From NCBI GenBank assembly GCA_018771605.1, contig CP076324.1:1589700-1653699 (forward strand): DNA of 64,000 bases. Direction: 5' to 3'. A program made the translations under genes and the position numbers. The notes under the pieces were generated by a model. The model did no database searches and had not been told where the DNA came from. It saw only the letters and a list, made by a program, of their open reading frames with translations. Shown here piece by piece: positions 44,347 through 53,071 of this stretch; position 1 is the stretch's first letter, and every line of letters begins with the position of its first letter. The DNA comes from Aquificota bacterium (GTDB lineage: Bacteria; Aquificota; Aquificia; Aquificales; Aquificaceae).

Positions 44347-45242
44347 TACTCTCTATAAACAAGCCTAAGGATAAGGTCCTTAAGATTTTCAGACTCATCA
44401 AAAGATTTGATAAAGGCTAAGACTTTCTTTAATTCACCCTCTGCCTTTTCTTTTGTTTTTTCCACACCTCCAAGCTCAATGACCAACCTTCTTAGCCTTT
44501 CATGCTCGCCGTTGTAGAATAGGTTTTTCTGGTCTTCTGTTAAGCCATCAAGCACAGATATAAGAGGATAAGTACATTTACCCTCTGCCAAGTCTGAGCC
44601 TGTGGGCTTTCCAAGCTTTTCTTCCTTCCCATAATAGTCAAGGGCATCGTCTATGAGCTGAAAGGCTCTTCCTGCCAGCATTCCCATATGATAAAATTCC
44701 CAGTAATCCTCTCTACCAGCCATCAAGGCACCCACAGCCATACAGGCACCAAATAAGGCGCCCGTTTTGTAGTCTATAATCTTTATGTAAGTGTTCTCAT
44801 CAATGATCTTTCCAAGACTTCTCAATTCCAAAAGCTGTCCTTGAGACATTTTCATAACAGCATCGCTCAAAACTTCTATGCTTTGTAGATTGCCATACTG
44901 AGAGTAAAGGGAAAGGGCCTTGGCGTACATATAATCCCCTGCAAGCACACAGGCTTGATTTCCAAAAACAAGGTTGGCACTTTTCTTCCCTCTCCTTGTC
45001 TGCGCTCCATCCACCACATCATCATGAAGCAAGGAAGCTATATGCACATACTCTATACCCACCGCCAAAGGGATCGCCCTTTCCGTATCACCACCAAGAG
45101 ATTCACAAACCATAAGGGTAAGAAGGGGCCTTACCCCCTTCCCACCAGAAGATATAAGATAATAGCCTATATCAAAAACCTCCCTTACTTCAGGGTCAAG
45201 GTAGTGCAGTATTCTTTCCCTTATATCTTCAACGCTTATCAT
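44343..45242 (-). CDS. Polyprenyl diphosphate synthase (trans-type)
   Basis: Chain-lengthening prenyltransferase that makes the side chain of the respiratory quinone or a related polyprenol. 299 aa from the ATG at 45242 (MISVEDIRERILHYLDP); a longer frame crosses the upstream gene boundary and is rejected. First Asp-rich motif LLHDDVVDGAQTRRGK, second QLIDDALDYYG, and GGKGVRPLL for the allylic diphosphate. Octaprenyl- and heptaprenyl-type enzymes look alike by eye, so no symbol is given. Same strand as the two redox genes upstream. Confidence 0.93.
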   Translation of the reverse strand: MISVEDIRERILHYLDPEVREVFDIGYYLISSGGKGVRPLLTLMVCESLGGDTERAIPLAVGIEYVHIASLLHDDVVDGAQTRRGKKSANLVFGNQACVLAGDYMYAKALSLYSQYGNLQSIEVLSDAVMKMSQGQLLELRSLGKIIDENTYIKIIDYKTGALFGACMAVGALMAGREDYWEFYHMGMLAGRAFQLIDDALDYYGKEEKLGKPTGSDLAEGKCTYPLISVLDGLTEDQKNLFYNGEHERLRRLVIELGGVEKTKEKAEGELKKVLAFIKSFDESENLKDLILRLVYREY

Positions 45243-45267
45243 AGGCTCTAAATAGTATAACCTACTC

Positions 45268-46239
45268 CTACCATTGGGATGTAATTTTTGCCTTCTTGTT
45301 AAGATATTTGTCCACCGCAAGAGCAGCTTTTACACCATCCGCAGCGGCTATAACGGCCTGTTTTATATTGTTGCAAAGCACATCCCCAGCAGCAAAAACC
45401 CCCGGCACAGAGGTCATCATTTCCTCATTAACCACTATACAATGCCCGTCTGTCATTTCTACTTGGTTCATTAGGAAATCTACCGAAGGCTTATTACCGC
45501 CCAAGAATATAAAAACACCATCCACTTGAAGGAGCTTCTTTTCTTTTGTGGCGATATTTTGAACCCATAAACCTTCCACAAGGGAGCTTCCTACTATTTC
45601 CATAACTCTATGATGCAATAGAATTTCAACCTTTGGATTAAATTGGATTTCAGAAACCATTTCAGGTGGAGCTTTTATTTTGCTGGAAGGCACAACCAAA
45701 TATATCTTACTGGCAAAACGTGCAATGAACTCTGTCTCTTCAAGGGCATAATCGTCCTCACCGATAACGGCCACAGGCCTATCTTTGAAAAAGGCTGCAT
45801 CACACACTCCGCAGTAAGAAACACCCTTGCCCAAAAATTCTTCTTCACCTTTGTACTTATTAGTCCTCTCCATTGCACCGGAAGCTATTATTACAGCTCT
45901 TCCTTTAAATTCTCTTCCGTCTATGGTATAAACTTTCTTTATCTCTCCCAAAAGGTCTGTGGCTATTACTTTACCCCTTACAAACTCAGCTCCAAAGGCC
46001 TTTGCATGTTCTCTTATTAGTTTTAAAAGCTCATAGCCAGAAATGGGGCCTCTTATACCTGGATAGTTTTCTATCTGCTGTGTCACGCCCAAGGCACCAT
46101 CGGCCTCCGCCCTGTATAGCACCAGTGTAGAAAGCCCAGCCCTTGCAGTGTATATGGCCGCAGAAGAACCAGCAGGACCAGCACCTATTATTATCACATC
46201 ATAAACCTTATCCGTATGAAAATCCAAAGTTAGCTCCAT
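45268..46239 (-). CDS. Thioredoxin reductase-like flavoprotein with degenerate NADPH site
   Basis: 323 aa from the ATG at 46239 with GGAGG 7 nt upstream. FAD-binding IIIGAGPAGSSAAIYTARAG (residues 17-36), redox-active CGVC (143-146) and C-terminal VFAAGDV FAD loop are intact. In the pyridine nucleotide domain, the usual GGGxSAxEEA becomes GEDDYALEE (160-168) and the HRRxxxRA motif becomes VPSSKIK (183-189), so NADPH binding is doubtful; ferredoxin or another donor may be used. Next to a peroxiredoxin gene, with a hairpin between them. Confidence 0.85.
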   Translation of the reverse strand: MELTLDFHTDKVYDVIIIGAGPAGSSAAIYTARAGLSTLVLYRAEADGALGVTQQIENYPGIRGPISGYELLKLIREHAKAFGAEFVRGKVIATDLLGEIKKVYTIDGREFKGRAVIIASGAMERTNKYKGEEEFLGKGVSYCGVCDAAFFKDRPVAVIGEDDYALEETEFIARFASKIYLVVPSSKIKAPPEMVSEIQFNPKVEILLHHRVMEIVGSSLVEGLWVQNIATKEKKLLQVDGVFIFLGGNKPSVDFLMNQVEMTDGHCIVVNEEMMTSVPGVFAAGDVLCNNIKQAVIAAADGVKAALAVDKYLNKKAKITSQW

Positions 46240-46255
46240 CTTTTTACCTCCAACT

Positions 46256-46281
46256 TTAAAAAAATATAACCCCCCAGAGGG
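46256..46281 (-). terminator. Attenuating hairpin between peroxiredoxin and the TrxR-like gene
   Basis: On the minus strand CCCCC-TCT-GGGGG is followed by GTTATATTTTTTT. It probably ends most peroxiredoxin transcripts and lets some continue into the flavoprotein gene 17 nt downstream. Confidence 0.6.
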
Positions 46282-46289
46282 GGAAGTAA

Positions 46290-46886
46290 TCAATCTTTTA
46301 GCGCCTCATAAACCCTACCTACCAACTCCTGAGAAGGCTTTAGCGTCTTTTCTCCTTCCTTCCACTTGGCAGGGCAAGCCTCGTCTGGATGGCTCATAAG
46401 ATAGATATTTGCCTTCATCTTCCTAATAAGTTCCTCTGCATTCCTGCCCACATTGTAGAAGTTTATCTCCGAGCCAACAAGCACGCCATCGGGATTGATT
46501 ATAAAAGTTCCTCTTAAAGCAAGGCCCGTATTCTCATCATAAACTCCAAAGAGCCTTGAAATCTTGCCGGTTGGGTCAGCGCCCATCAAGTATCTAACCT
46601 TTTCAAGAAGCTTTTCTGTCCTCTGCCATGCTAAGTGGGTGTATTTTGTATCGGTGGATACGGAGATCACTTCTACTCCCATGCTTTGAAGCTCCTCATA
46701 GTATTCTGCCAGGTCCGCCAGCTCTGTGGGGCATACAAAGGTAAAGTCCGCCGGGTAGAAGAAAAGCACAACCCATTTGCGTTCCCTGAGAAAATCCTCA
46801 AGGGAAATTTTACCAAAGCTTAGGGTCTTGGGATCATAAACCTCCATCTCAAAGTTTGGGACCCTTTGTCCTACCTTTACTTCCAT
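46290..46886 (-). CDS. Peroxiredoxin, AhpC/Prx1 type (typical 2-Cys)
   Basis: Thiol peroxidase. 198 aa from the ATG at 46886, with AAAGGAGG well placed; an earlier in-frame codon at 46904 overlaps that ribosome site. Peroxidatic C52 in DFTFVCPTELADL and resolving C171 in DEACPAKW. The WQRTEKL and GVYDENTGLALRGTFII segments match AhpC-like enzymes. Reduced thiols could come from the neighbouring TrxR-like flavoprotein. The promoter at 46921-46948 contains a palindromic operator candidate. Confidence 0.95.
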   Translation of the reverse strand: MEVKVGQRVPNFEMEVYDPKTLSFGKISLEDFLRERKWVVLFFYPADFTFVCPTELADLAEYYEELQSMGVEVISVSTDTKYTHLAWQRTEKLLEKVRYLMGADPTGKISRLFGVYDENTGLALRGTFIINPDGVLVGSEINFYNVGRNAEELIRKMKANIYLMSHPDEACPAKWKEGEKTLKPSQELVGRVYEALKD

Positions 46887-46920
46887 GGTTAAACCTCCTT
46901 TCAAAGTTTTGTTATTGAAT

Positions 46921-46948
46921 ATTATAAGTAATTGAAAATAATTTGCAA
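46921..46948 (-). promoter_or_regulatory. Promoter of the peroxiredoxin gene
   Basis: On the minus strand TTGCAA (46943-46948) and TATAAT (46921-46926), separated by 16 bp, about 35 bp before the ATG at 46886. The spacer holds a palindrome described separately. Confidence 0.65.
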
Positions 46949-46949
46949 T
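46931..46949. promoter_or_regulatory. Putative operator in the peroxiredoxin promoter
   Basis: ATTGAAAATAATTTGCAAT is a perfect palindrome except at the three spacer bases: ATTG-n-AAAT-n-ATTT-n-CAAT, the 9-1-9 geometry of Fur/PerR-family boxes. It covers the -35 and spacer. By eye it matches 14 of 19 bases of the site in the rubrerythrin promoter (8581-8599). Confidence 0.55.
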
Positions 46950-47008
46950 ATGATAGAAATCAATGTGATATACTTTTCTAACTTCTACCTTTTTACCAAG
47001 GAGGGGCC

Positions 47009-48856
47009 ATGAAAAGGAATATGGTCATCAAGGTCCTGCTGGTTATAAGTTCAGCCTTCCTCGTTATCCTTTTTACAGCTCTTTACGCCTTTAGGTCCCA
47101 AGGGTTAGAAGAGGCAAAACAAAGGGCTTACATGATATCCGAGCTTGTAAGGGACACCCTTACCTCATACATGATAATGGGCGTGATGGATAGAAGGGAT
47201 GAATTCCTTGGTAGGATAAAAGAGATAAAGGGTGTGGAAGAGATAAGGGTGGTAAGGGGCAGGGCGGTGGTTGAACAGTTTGGTGCTGGCTCAAAGTTTG
47301 AAATGCCAAGAGATGAGATAGAGAAGGCTGTGTTAGAAAGTGGAAAACCAATGGAAGTTTTGGATGAATCTTTAAGAAGTGTAAAATACAGGATAGTTAT
47401 ACCTTATAAGGCAGAGCCTATAAAAGGGATAAACTGCCTTGAATGCCATAAGGCTAAACCTGGGGAAACCCTTGGGGCTATTAGTCTTACCATGGACCTT
47501 TCTCATATAAAAGAAAAGTCATTACATATATTTTTATTGACTACTACAGTATTTTTACTTGCCTTTTTAGGCATTTTCTTTTTCTTTAACTCCTTTATTA
47601 CAAAGGTAAGCAATTTTATTAAAGAAATTGAACTTACAATGAGGTCTGCAAGTGAAGGAAACTTTAAAACTGAAATAAAAACAGACCTGGGCTATGAAAC
47701 ACGTTCTTTGAAAGAAAGCATAGAACAATCCTTTTACAATCTCCAAAACACGCTTACATCTATAGAAGAAAAAGTTAGGACAATGATAGGATACGGTGTT
47801 ATAAAAACTGGAAACGTACTTTCAGATACTTCAAAAATAGTAGATGAATTGCTCAATATATACAAATTTAAAAGAGTTATTGAAAAGGATAAAAGTAAAA
47901 AAGAAGTTTATGAAAGGTTAAGAGAAGTTCTTGAAGATTATATGAGTTTAGAAAACTTCTCCATATACGAAGTGGACCAGAACAAAAACAAAATATCCCC
48001 AGTTTATGTGAAAGGAGCCAAATATTGGTGCAATGAAGTTATTTTTGAAAATGCAGAAGAGTGTAGAGCGGAAAGGACTGGTATGGACGTAGATTCTAGA
48101 GAGTTTCCATGTGTATGTCCAAACTTTATAGACAACGATGTATGTAAACAGGGGAAGATGCACTATTATTGCATACCCGTTTATGTGGGCGGGATGGTAG
48201 GAAACGTGGTGCAGATAGTTTATGAACCGGAAATGGAGCCATTTATAAACCTTATAATCCCTTACATAAAGGGATACCTCAACGAGGCCTCGCCAGTCCT
48301 TGAAGCAAGGACTTACATGGATATGTTGAGGGAACAGTCCCTTAGGGACCAGCTTACAGGCCTGTATAACAGAAGGTTCCTTGATGAGACCATTGACAAG
48401 ATAGCGGCCCAGATAAAAAGAAGGGGAACCACCCTTGGAATCCTTATGGTGGATATAGACTATTTTAAGGAGGTTAACGACACTTACGGGCATGATATGG
48501 GAGATAAGGTTTTAAAAGAAATAGCTAAGGTTTTGGTAAAATCTGTGAGAGAGGCCGATCTGGTTATAAGGTTTGGAGGGGAGGAGTTTTTGGTGCTTTT
48601 GATGGATGTGCAAAGCGGAAAGTCCGTAGAAATAGCGGAAAAGATAAGAAAAGCTGTAGAAAGCCATACCATAGAATCTTTTGGAGTTGTGCTTAGAAAA
48701 ACTGTAAGCATAGGGGTTTCCGAGTTCCCAGAAGATAGCGAAAAAATATGGCAATGCATAAAGTATGCAGACGTAGCACTTTATAAGGCTAAGGAGATGG
48801 GTAGAAATAGGGTGGTTCGCTTCAGGCCAGAGTTTTGGACAGAGAATAACTACTAA
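47009..48856 (+). CDS. Membrane diguanylate cyclase with c-type haem site and Cys-rich GAF-like domain
   Basis: 615 aa. TM1 at residues ~7-28; extracytoplasmic domain with a haem c motif CLECH (C143, C146, H147) near its end; TM2 ~172-196; HAMP-like region; GAF-like domain (~285-440) with a cysteine cluster (WCNEV, EECRAERTG, FPCVCPN, VCKQG, YYCIPV); then a GGDEF domain with GGEEF. An RxxD inhibitory site (READ) lies five residues before GGEEF, so c-di-GMP feedback is likely. It should make c-di-GMP in response to redox state or a haem ligand. Divergent from peroxiredoxin; AAGGAGG ribosome site. Confidence 0.9.
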   Translation: MKRNMVIKVLLVISSAFLVILFTALYAFRSQGLEEAKQRAYMISELVRDTLTSYMIMGVMDRRDEFLGRIKEIKGVEEIRVVRGRAVVEQFGAGSKFEMPRDEIEKAVLESGKPMEVLDESLRSVKYRIVIPYKAEPIKGINCLECHKAKPGETLGAISLTMDLSHIKEKSLHIFLLTTTVFLLAFLGIFFFFNSFITKVSNFIKEIELTMRSASEGNFKTEIKTDLGYETRSLKESIEQSFYNLQNTLTSIEEKVRTMIGYGVIKTGNVLSDTSKIVDELLNIYKFKRVIEKDKSKKEVYERLREVLEDYMSLENFSIYEVDQNKNKISPVYVKGAKYWCNEVIFENAEECRAERTGMDVDSREFPCVCPNFIDNDVCKQGKMHYYCIPVYVGGMVGNVVQIVYEPEMEPFINLIIPYIKGYLNEASPVLEARTYMDMLREQSLRDQLTGLYNRRFLDETIDKIAAQIKRRGTTLGILMVDIDYFKEVNDTYGHDMGDKVLKEIAKVLVKSVREADLVIRFGGEEFLVLLMDVQSGKSVEIAEKIRKAVESHTIESFGVVLRKTVSIGVSEFPEDSEKIWQCIKYADVALYKAKEMGRNRVVRFRPEFWTENNY

Positions 48857-48859
48857 AAT
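48854..48859 (+). promoter_or_regulatory. -10-like hexamer of mutS2
   Basis: TAAAAT ends 8 nt before the mutS2 ATG, with no Shine-Dalgarno sequence in the 11-nt gap after the diguanylate cyclase stop. Confidence 0.3.
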
Positions 48860-48867
48860 ATTTTCTA

Positions 48868-51129
48868 ATGAGGGAAAAAGACTTAATAAAACTTGAGTTT
48901 TTTCAAGTCTTGGACAGATTAAAGGCATACGCCCATTCAAAGGCTACAGAAAGGTTTATTGATCATATAAGGCCCTTTACAGATAGGCAAACCATAGAAG
49001 AAAAGATAAGGCTTGTGGAAGATTTTATGCATATATACGAAGACATAAGCCTCTATCAGTTTGATGATGTGGAGGACCTTATAAAGAGAACATCCATAAA
49101 GGATTATGCCCTATCTGTGGAAGAAGCCTTAAGCCTTTTAAAGGTAATAAGGCTAATCAAGGAAGTTAGAAGGTCCATAGGTGAAAGGGTGCAAGTATAT
49201 AAAAGCCTTACTCAGATTACAAAGGGCCTTTACCTTTTTAGCTCCCTTGAAAACGCCATTGAATCGGTCATAGACCCAAGGGGTTTTGTAAAGGATTCTG
49301 CCAGCGAGGAGTTAAGGGATATAAGACACAAAATAAGGGAGACGGAAAAGGAAATCTTAAAAAGGCTTGAATCTGTCTTTTCAAGGCCAGACGCAGACAA
49401 GGTTTTTTCCGATAAGTTTGTAGCATACAAAAACGGCAGGTATGTGCTTCCTGTAAAAACTACAGAGGTCAAAAAAATAGTGGGTGTGGTGCATGGAACC
49501 TCCTCTTCAGGCTTTACAACCTATGTGGAGCCTCAAAGCGTAATAGAGTTAAACAACAGGCTTACAGTCTTAAGGGATGAGGAAGATGAGGAGGTAAAAA
49601 GGATACTCAGAAGGCTTTCCTCTCTTATAGGAGAACAATCACAAAGGCTCCTTGAGGCTTTTAGGACCCTTGTAAAAGTGGACTATTTATATGCGGTTAT
49701 TAAGTTTTCAAAGGAGTATGAGGGAAAGTTTCCAAGGATAGGTGAGTATGTGGAGCTATCCAACGTAAGGCATCCCCTTTTGGTATTTTTGAAGGAGGAA
49801 GTTGTGCCTGTAGATATTAGAATAAGGGATAAAAGGGGACTACTATTGACTGGCCCAAACACGGGCGGTAAAACGGTGGCACTAAAAACTTTGGGACTTT
49901 GTAGCCTTCTCTTTCAGTCTGGCATTCCCATACCAGTGGAGGATGGAGTTTTGCCGGTTTTTGAGAAGGTTTTTATTGACATAGGAGATGAACAGAGCAT
50001 AGAACAGAGCCTTTCTACCTTTTCTTCTCATATGACCAACATAGCAGACTTTATACCCTCAGTTGATGAAAAAACCCTCGTGCTTCTTGATGAGCTTGGC
50101 GCAGGAACGGACCCTGTGGAGGGTTCAGCCCTTGGAATAGCATTGCTTGAATATCTAAAGGATAAAAGGGCCTTTGTCTTTGCCACCACACACCATACAC
50201 CCATAAAGGTATATGCCTTAAAATCCGATTATTACACACCAGCCAGCACACTCTTTGACAGGGAAAGCCTCAGACCTCTTTATAAGATAATCTACGATGC
50301 GGTAGGCGAAAGCATGGCTCTTACAGTAGCCCAAAGGTGTGGAATTCCGGAGGAAATATTGTTAAAGGCAAAAGAATTTCTTCCTGCAGGCTTTGAAGAA
50401 TACTTCTCCGCAAGGGAAGCCCTTGAAGAATACATAAGGGAATACAGGGAAAGGTTAAAGGAGTTGGAAGAAGAGAAAAATAGGCTTGAAAGCCTTATAA
50501 AAGAACAAGAAAAGATGGCAGAAGAATTGGAAAGGAGGAAAAGGGAAGAGATAAATAGGGTTGTAAAAGAACTAAAGGACAAGTTTGAAGAGTTTCTTTT
50601 GGAAGCAGAAAAATATATAAGAAGTATAAAGGACAAGCAGAGGATAAAAGAACTTTTTAAAGAGAAGGTAGAAAACATATACAAAGAAGAGATAGAAGAA
50701 GCCTTACAGGTGGGTGATTGGGTTGAGTTTTTGGGTTCAAAGGGAAAGATACTTGAGATAAGGGATGACAGAGCCAATGTGCTTTTTGGTGGTGTTAAGG
50801 CATGGGTAAAAACCTCAGAGTTGAAAAAGATAGAGCCTCCACCGGAGGAATCTCCACCAGAAAAGGTCTTTGAATTCAAAAAGGCCACACCTTCAGAGAT
50901 AAACCTTATAGGTTTTAGCGTAGAAGAAGCCCTTACCAAGTTGGAGCTTTTCCTACAAGAGGCTCATAGCATGGGTTTAAAGAGCATAAAAGTAATACAT
51001 GGCCATGGAGTCCTAAAAAAGGCAGTTCAGGATTTTCTTTCCTCTTCTCCCCTTGTGGTCTTCCATAGAGAAGGTTATCCAAAGGAGGGAGGCCCCGGCA
51101 CCTCCCTCGTGTATTTAACAAAAGATTAG
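48868..51129 (+). CDS. mutS2: MutS2 endonuclease/ATPase
   Basis: MutS paralogue acting on recombination intermediates or collided ribosomes. 753 aa. N-terminal clamp/lever domains, ABC-type ATPase with Walker A TGPNTGGKTVALKT (~328-341), Walker B LVLLDELGAGTDPVEGSALG and signature STFSSHMTNI. A charged coiled coil (~510-610) and a KOW-like segment precede the C-terminal Smr nuclease domain (LIGFSVEEALTKLELFLQEA, then VIHGHGVLKKAV). The mismatch-recognition domain of MutS is absent, as is normal. Overlaps the convergent sqr stop by 4 nt. Confidence 0.95.
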   Translation: MREKDLIKLEFFQVLDRLKAYAHSKATERFIDHIRPFTDRQTIEEKIRLVEDFMHIYEDISLYQFDDVEDLIKRTSIKDYALSVEEALSLLKVIRLIKEVRRSIGERVQVYKSLTQITKGLYLFSSLENAIESVIDPRGFVKDSASEELRDIRHKIRETEKEILKRLESVFSRPDADKVFSDKFVAYKNGRYVLPVKTTEVKKIVGVVHGTSSSGFTTYVEPQSVIELNNRLTVLRDEEDEEVKRILRRLSSLIGEQSQRLLEAFRTLVKVDYLYAVIKFSKEYEGKFPRIGEYVELSNVRHPLLVFLKEEVVPVDIRIRDKRGLLLTGPNTGGKTVALKTLGLCSLLFQSGIPIPVEDGVLPVFEKVFIDIGDEQSIEQSLSTFSSHMTNIADFIPSVDEKTLVLLDELGAGTDPVEGSALGIALLEYLKDKRAFVFATTHHTPIKVYALKSDYYTPASTLFDRESLRPLYKIIYDAVGESMALTVAQRCGIPEEILLKAKEFLPAGFEEYFSAREALEEYIREYRERLKELEEEKNRLESLIKEQEKMAEELERRKREEINRVVKELKDKFEEFLLEAEKYIRSIKDKQRIKELFKEKVENIYKEEIEEALQVGDWVEFLGSKGKILEIRDDRANVLFGGVKAWVKTSELKKIEPPPEESPPEKVFEFKKATPSEINLIGFSVEEALTKLELFLQEAHSMGLKSIKVIHGHGVLKKAVQDFLSSSPLVVFHREGYPKEGGPGTSLVYLTKD

Positions 51130-52418
51130 CAAGGCGACCCAGGAGAACCAGAGCAATCGGAGCAGAGGTGTATGGCATGAACCTTCAAAAGGAACTCAAG
51201 CCCCTTCTCTTCAAACCATGGAGATACATCTCCACGCCTTATCTTCCACAAGAAGTACTTTTCAAAGGCGGATTTAAGGTAGTGCATCCAAACAGCCTTT
51301 TTGTATAGAACAGTTGACCTTGGTGGAAGCACAGGAGAGGCAAAGAAGCCCATAGCATCACCACCCATATCCGCTATACACATGGCAGACAGCTCGGGCG
51401 CATACCTGTCTGGATTGTTCCTTACATCGTTAACTATGTTGTGGGCCACAGCCAAGGCCATCTGCTCTATCATCATACCCGTCTTTGGTGCGCCGGTGGG
51501 TATGGGTGTTTGTTCCACCGGTGGTATGGCGGTTACCACTCCAACGCCAAAGATGTTTTTATAGGTGGGGTTTTGGAAGCACCTGTTTACTATAACCATC
51601 TTGTTGGCTGGGTTTGCCACCTTGTCTCCTGCGGAGGCTACCACCTCTGGACCCATAAACCTTGGCATAATCATGGAAAGCTTGCAAGGCGCTTCGTAGG
51701 TTTTGCCTTCCAAGTCTTCATATATTACCTTGTCTGGCTCCACCTTGGTTATCTTAACGTTGGCTACCCACTTTATACTTCTCTCCGCCATAATATCTTC
51801 CATAAGCCTTCTTGAAGGACCAACGCCTCCAAGACCCAAATGCCCCACGTAGGGTTCAGAGGTTATATAAGTTATAGGAACCTTATGTCTTAAGCCTCTT
51901 TTCTTTAGCTCATGGTGAAGCATAAAGGCAAACTCATAAGCTGGTCCAAAACAGCTCACTCCCGGTATGGCACCCACAACCACAGGACCTGGATTTCTAT
52001 AAAACTCTTCAAGCCTTTTGTTTAGTTCAATGGCATGTTCCGCCGTGCATACAGAAGTGGAATTTTGCTCTTGCCCTTCTGCACCAAATACAAGCTTGGG
52101 ACCAGTTGCTATAACAAGGTAGTCATAACCTATTTCTTTTCCACCCTTTGTCTTTACTTTGTTTGCCTCTGGGTCAATGCTTTCTGCATCTTCATTTATA
52201 AAGTCTATACCGTGCTTTGGTAGAAGACCAGCCAATGGTATGCTAATGTCCTCAAACCTTCTCCATCCAAGGGCAAGGTGAGGATAGGAAGGGGTAAAGC
52301 CAAAGTAGGGCCTTCCAGATACTACGGTGACCTTAAGGTCCTTATAAAGCTTTCTCAGGTTGTAGGCGGTAGCTATACCACCCACACCGCCACCTATTAC
52401 CACCACATGCTTACTCAT
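51126..52418 (-). CDS. sqr: Sulfide:quinone oxidoreductase
   Basis: Membrane-bound flavoprotein oxidising sulfide to sulfur/polysulfide and reducing the quinone pool. 430 aa and closely similar, as recalled, to the structurally known A. aeolicus enzyme along its whole length: VVVIGGGVGGIATAYNLR (FAD), RPYFGFTPSYPHLALGWR, NSTSVCTAEHA, IPGVSCFGPAYEF and VNRCFQNPTYKNIFGVG carry the three catalytic cysteines (near 124, 156, 275 to 350 region). The tail with KVHAIHLCSDC includes the amphipathic membrane anchor and a CxxC. Strong AAGGAGGTGAT ribosome site. Divergent from petABC. Confidence 0.97.
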   Translation of the reverse strand: MSKHVVVIGGGVGGIATAYNLRKLYKDLKVTVVSGRPYFGFTPSYPHLALGWRRFEDISIPLAGLLPKHGIDFINEDAESIDPEANKVKTKGGKEIGYDYLVIATGPKLVFGAEGQEQNSTSVCTAEHAIELNKRLEEFYRNPGPVVVGAIPGVSCFGPAYEFAFMLHHELKKRGLRHKVPITYITSEPYVGHLGLGGVGPSRRLMEDIMAERSIKWVANVKITKVEPDKVIYEDLEGKTYEAPCKLSMIMPRFMGPEVVASAGDKVANPANKMVIVNRCFQNPTYKNIFGVGVVTAIPPVEQTPIPTGAPKTGMMIEQMALAVAHNIVNDVRNNPDRYAPELSAMCIADMGGDAMGFFASPVLPPRSTVLYKKAVWMHYLKSAFEKYFLWKIRRGDVSPWFEEKGLEFLLKVHAIHLCSDCSGSPGSPC

Positions 52419-52501
52419 TACATCACCTCCTTAGGAAATTTATCACTTATAATTATATAAGCTATAAGCTATGACTTATAAACCAGGTTTTTGTTAGGGT
52501 G

Positions 52502-52507
52502 TATAAT
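52502..52507 (+). promoter_or_regulatory. -10 box of the petABC operon
   Basis: TATAAT 34 nt before the Rieske ATG at 52541, with a proper leader and a CAGGAGG ribosome site. The 120-bp gap from sqr also has TATAAT facing sqr (52452-52457) and the direct repeat ATAAGCTATAAGCTAT between the two promoters. Confidence 0.5.
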
Positions 52508-52540
52508 GGAAAATTTAGAACTTTATCAGGAGGTACTATT

Positions 52541-53059
52541 ATGGAGACTTCCAGAAGGGACCTAATGGGTCTAGCCATAGGTGGTTTGGGTGCTGTTGGG
52601 GTCCTTGGAGTTCTTTACCCCATAGTTAAAACACTCGCTCCAAGTGCTGCATCACTTGCGGGTGCCACCGTAGAGGTGGATGTAAATTCCATTTCAGAAG
52701 GGCAGGTAAGGGTCGTATCTTGGAAAGGTAAGCCTGTGTTTGTTGTAAGGCTACCCCAAGGCTTTCAGTGGAATGGCAAAACAAAAGAAGATAGGAACAG
52801 GAAACTTTTACAAGGACAAGATGCCTACGCCATGGTTGCAGTATGCACACACCTTGGCTGTGTTCCTCTGTGGAAGCCTCAGGGAGAGGCAGAGTATAAC
52901 TATCCTGTTTTCCACTGTCCATGCCATGGTGGTTTCTATTCACCATGGGGTGATAACATAGCCGGACCACCTCCTAGACCTCTTTACATACCACCACAAA
53001 AAAGAGAAGGAAACAAACTCGTTATAGGTGAACCTGGTTTTATAAAAGAACTAACATAA
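52541..53059 (+). CDS. petA: Rieske iron-sulfur subunit of cytochrome bc1
   Basis: 172 aa from the ATG at 52541 (ribosome site AGGAGG; a frame from 52499 has none). The N-terminus has a twin-arginine-like SRRDLMGLAIGGLGAVGVLG that is both Tat signal and membrane anchor. The 2Fe-2S ligands are in CTHLGC and CPCHGG, with the two Cys also forming the disulfide. It takes electrons from quinol and passes them to cytochrome c1. First gene of petABC. Confidence 0.97.
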   Translation: METSRRDLMGLAIGGLGAVGVLGVLYPIVKTLAPSAASLAGATVEVDVNSISEGQVRVVSWKGKPVFVVRLPQGFQWNGKTKEDRNRKLLQGQDAYAMVAVCTHLGCVPLWKPQGEAEYNYPVFHCPCHGGFYSPWGDNIAGPPPRPLYIPPQKREGNKLVIGEPGFIKELT

Positions 53060-53071
53060 GGAGGTGAAGAG

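Noticed and set aside
50292-50939. 215-codon minus-strand frame inside mutS2
   Set aside because: Serine/phenylalanine-rich mirror of the mutS2 coiled coil; an artefact of Glu/Lys codons read in reverse.
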